From Acidobacteriota bacterium (GTDB taxonomy: Bacteria; Acidobacteriota; Vicinamibacteria; Vicinamibacterales; UBA2999): a stretch of DNA of 57,500 bases. Under the pieces are notes generated by a model. That model worked only from the letters and a program-made list of their open reading frames with translations. It searched no databases and was not told the origin of the DNA. Location of the stretch: NCBI GenBank assembly GCA_016871195.1, contig VFZN01000008.1, positions 1-57,500 of the forward strand, read 5' to 3'. A program made the translations under genes and the position numbers. Positions 55,794 through 57,500 of this stretch are shown here, one piece after another. Numbering within the stretch: the stretch's first letter is position 1; each line of letters starts with the position of its first letter.

Positions 55794-56603
55794 GCGCAGT
55801 GTCACGAGGCTGACATCGGGTGGACAGTTGATGCGGACGGGCAGATAGACCGTGCCGACGCCTCGACTGACGCACACCTGTGCGCGTCCGTGCGTCGCCA
55901 TGCCGGACAGCACCGGAAACTTCCGTCCCACTACGGCTCTCGCGCCCGGCAGGAGAATCTGACCGCCGTGCGTGTGGCCTGAGAGCACAAGGGGAATACC
56001 GAAGCGGTCAGCTTCGAGCACACGCCGCGGGTCGTGCGCGAGCATGATCGACAGCGCGCCCGCCCCCCGGACGACCGGGCTGAGTTCCTGTGCGCGCCGG
56101 GTCCAGAACCTGAGGCCAACAAGGTCGATGGATTCACCGCGGATGGTCAGCCTGGTGCGTTCGTCACGCAGCAGGGTGAGTCCGGCGCGCTTCATCGCGG
56201 TAGCGGTCTCGCGCTCATCATCATGGTTACCGAGGACGGCGAAGGCGCCGTGTGGCGCGCGCGCGAGCGGCGCAAGACGCTCAAGGGCTGGCTCGAGGAA
56301 GCGCCGATCACCGAAGCTGACGTAGTCACCGCCGAGCATGACGATGTCGGGCGCCTGCTCCTGCAGCAGCTGCACTGCGGCATCGATGGCCGACGCGGAG
56401 AGCGTGGCGCTGTGGTGGACATCGGTGATGAGGCCAAACGTGAGCCCGTCAAGCGCGGACGGGCAGGCCTGCAGCGTGACGGTGTGACGGGCCAGGGTCA
56501 GCTGATGCCGTTCGTAGAGGGCGCCGTAGGCCAGGGTGCCTGTGCCGAGGCCGATGCCGGTCGCTGCGATCGAGTGCAGCAGTCGTCGCCGCGAGATGCG
56601 CAT
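55770..56603 (-). CDS. Metallophosphoesterase with Tat-like signal
   Basis: A 277-residue calcineurin-like phosphoesterase of the YaeI/UDP-type group. [19 protein letters not shown] is a twin-arginine-like signal, so the enzyme is probably exported folded with its metals. Metal-binding motifs are complete: [24 protein letters not shown] and [10 protein letters not shown]. YaeI relatives are phosphodiesterases of uncertain substrate. ATG 56603 has the -10 box TATACT exactly 7 nt upstream; the longer frame (to 56660) would overlap the tyrS start. Confidence 0.88.
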   Translation of the reverse strand: MRISRRRLLHSIAATGIGLGTGTLAYGALYERHQLTLARHTVTLQACPSALDGLTFGLITDVHHSATLSASAIDAAVQLLQEQAPDIVMLGGDYVSFGDRRFLEPALERLAPLARAPHGAFAVLGNHDDERETATAMKRAGLTLLRDERTRLTIRGESIDLVGLRFWTRRAQELSPVVRGAGALSIMLAHDPRRVLEADRFGIPLVLSGHTHGGQILLPGARAVVGRKFPVLSGMATHGRAQVCVSRGVGTVYLPVRINCPPDVSLVTLRSAAAVGV

Positions 56604-56610
56604 CGAGGGC

Positions 56611-56618
56611 AGTATAGT
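56611..56618. promoter_or_regulatory. Symmetric bidirectional -10 element between metallophosphoesterase and tyrS
   Basis: AGTATAGT reads TATAGT on the plus strand (56613-56618) and TATACT on the minus strand (56616-56611). Each hexamer ends exactly 7 nt before its gene's ATG (56626 and 56603), in a 22-bp intergenic gap. The two -10 boxes overlap by four bases, and both transcripts would be leaderless. Confidence 0.55.
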
Positions 56619-56625
56619 TAATCGG

Positions 56626-57500
56626 ATGACGATAGCCGATGAGTTCACGTGGCGGGGCATGCTCTACGACGCCACCGACGGTGCACTGGCCCTGTGCGCA
56701 CAGGAGCCGGTGACGGTCTATGTGGGGTTTGATCCCACGGCGTCGAGCCTGCATGTCGGATCGCTGCTGCCGATTATGGCGCTGGCGCGCCTGCAACGGG
56801 CGGGTCATCGTCCGATTGCGCTGGTCGGCGGCGGAACGGGACTCATCGGCGACCCCAGCGGCAAGAGCACCGAGCGCACGCTGCTGTCGGTCGACGATGT
56901 CGATGCCAATGTGCGCGGCATGCGGGCGCAGCTTGAGCGGTTTCTTGACTTTGACCGGCAGCCGAACGGCGCCGTGATGGTGAACAATGCTGACTGGCTG
57001 CGGTCGGTCGGCCTGCTCGAGTTTCTGCGGGACACGGGCAAGCACTTCACCGTGAACTACATGCTGGCCAAGGAATCTGTGAAGCGTCGCCTCGGCGGCG
57101 ACGAGGGCATCAGCGTCACGGAGTTCAGCTATCTGCTGCTGCAGGCGTATGACTATCTGGTGCTGCATCAGCGCTACGGCTGTCGCCTGCAGATGGGCGG
57201 GTCGGATCAGTGGGGCAACATCACGGCGGGGTGTGATCTGATTCGGAAAGTCGCCGGTGGACGGGCCCATGGCCTGGTGCTGCCGCTCGTGACGACGGCG
57301 GCGGGCACGAAGTTCGGCAAGACCGAGGCGGGGACGGTGTGGCTCGACCCTGCGCGCACGTCGCCGTTCCGGTTCTATCAGTTCTGGTTCACTGTCGACG
57401 ACCGTGATGTGGTTCGGTACCTCAAATTCTTTACGTGGCTTCCGCCCGAGGCGATCGACGCGTTGGCTGAGGCGACCGAGCGACAGCCCGGTGCGCGCGA
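56626..57500 (+). CDS. tyrS: Tyrosyl-tRNA synthetase, 3' truncated by window
   Basis: Charges tRNA-Tyr. The 291 visible residues are the Rossmann catalytic domain: [20 protein letters not shown] (HIGH-like HVG), [68 protein letters not shown] and [15 protein letters not shown] (the KMSKS-equivalent KFGKT). The frame is open to the last base, so the C-terminal anticodon-binding and S4 domains lie beyond the window. ATG chosen by the TATAGT box 7 nt upstream and by homology. Confidence 0.95.
   Translation, partial: MTIADEFTWRGMLYDATDGALALCAQEPVTVYVGFDPTASSLHVGSLLPIMALARLQRAGHRPIALVGGGTGLIGDPSGKSTERTLLSVDDVDANVRGMRAQLERFLDFDRQPNGAVMVNNADWLRSVGLLEFLRDTGKHFTVNYMLAKESVKRRLGGDEGISVTEFSYLLLQAYDYLVLHQRYGCRLQMGGSDQWGNITAGCDLIRKVAGGRAHGLVLPLVTTAAGTKFGKTEAGTVWLDPARTSPFRFYQFWFTVDDRDVVRYLKFFTWLPPEAIDALAEATERQPGAR

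Overview
This is a dense, GC-rich (about two thirds GC by eye) bacterial chromosomal window with 35 protein genes, of which the first and last run off the edges. No rRNA, tRNA, CRISPR array or insertion sequence was seen. Outer-membrane TonB-type receptors with an N-terminal carboxypeptidase-regulatory-like domain, many HEAT/TPR periplasmic proteins, a B12-dependent acyl-CoA mutase and DUF1015-serC linkage suggest a Gram-negative member of Acidobacteriota, probably Vicinamibacteria-like. That assignment is an inference from gene content, not from a marker search.

Layout. 1-3.5 kb: end of a HEAT/cyclophilin protein, a PLP aminotransferase and a 4-alpha-glucanotransferase, overlapping stop-to-start. 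3.5-9.2 kb: a small membrane protein, a TonB receptor, a TPR lipoprotein (convergent, with a strong hairpin between) and an M23 peptidase. 9.2-13 kb: DUF1015 protein, serC and (minus strand) a PcnB-type nucleotidyltransferase. 13.2-18.1 kb: TPR protein, polA (minus), a lipoprotein and a SAM-methyltransferase-like protein (minus). 18.1-22.8 kb: inositol-phosphate synthase, a membrane protein, acetyl-CoA synthetase and an orphan LolD/MacB-like ATPase. 22.8-26.5 kb (minus): methylmalonyl-CoA mutase large subunit, gpmA and eno. 26.6-33.9 kb (plus): a secreted protein, a plug-less beta-barrel protein, a PDZ/multi-TM/GAF/PAS histidine kinase and an NtrC-type regulator. 33.9-41.3 kb (minus): a surface-glycan block with a coiled-coil/Arg-rich protein, four glycosyltransferases in A-B-B-A paralogue order and a decaprenyl-phosphate phosphoribosyltransferase-like UbiA protein. 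41.3-45.6 kb: STAS protein, rpsU, purD, a Ser-less esterase-like lipoprotein and rlmN. 45.7-55.8 kb: a tightly packed operon of M16 peptidase-purB-purS-purQ-purL-purF-HEAT protein-purM-purN. 55.8-57.5 kb: a metallophosphoesterase and divergent tyrS.

Themes. The purine block supplies PurF, PurD, PurN, PurSQL, PurM and PurB; PurE/K/C/H are not in the window. A striking shared feature is the position of -10-like hexamers: in many genes a TANNNT box sits only 6-9 nt before the start codon, predicting leaderless or near-leaderless mRNAs. At two divergent gene pairs (18.12 kb and 56.61 kb) the two -10 boxes overlap in an intergenic gap of only 22-24 bp. Other points of interest are the 26.6-33.9 kb barrel/PDZ-kinase/sigma54-activator cluster, which could be an envelope-sensing system, and the glycan block whose lead proteins carry Arg/Gly/Pro-rich disordered tails.
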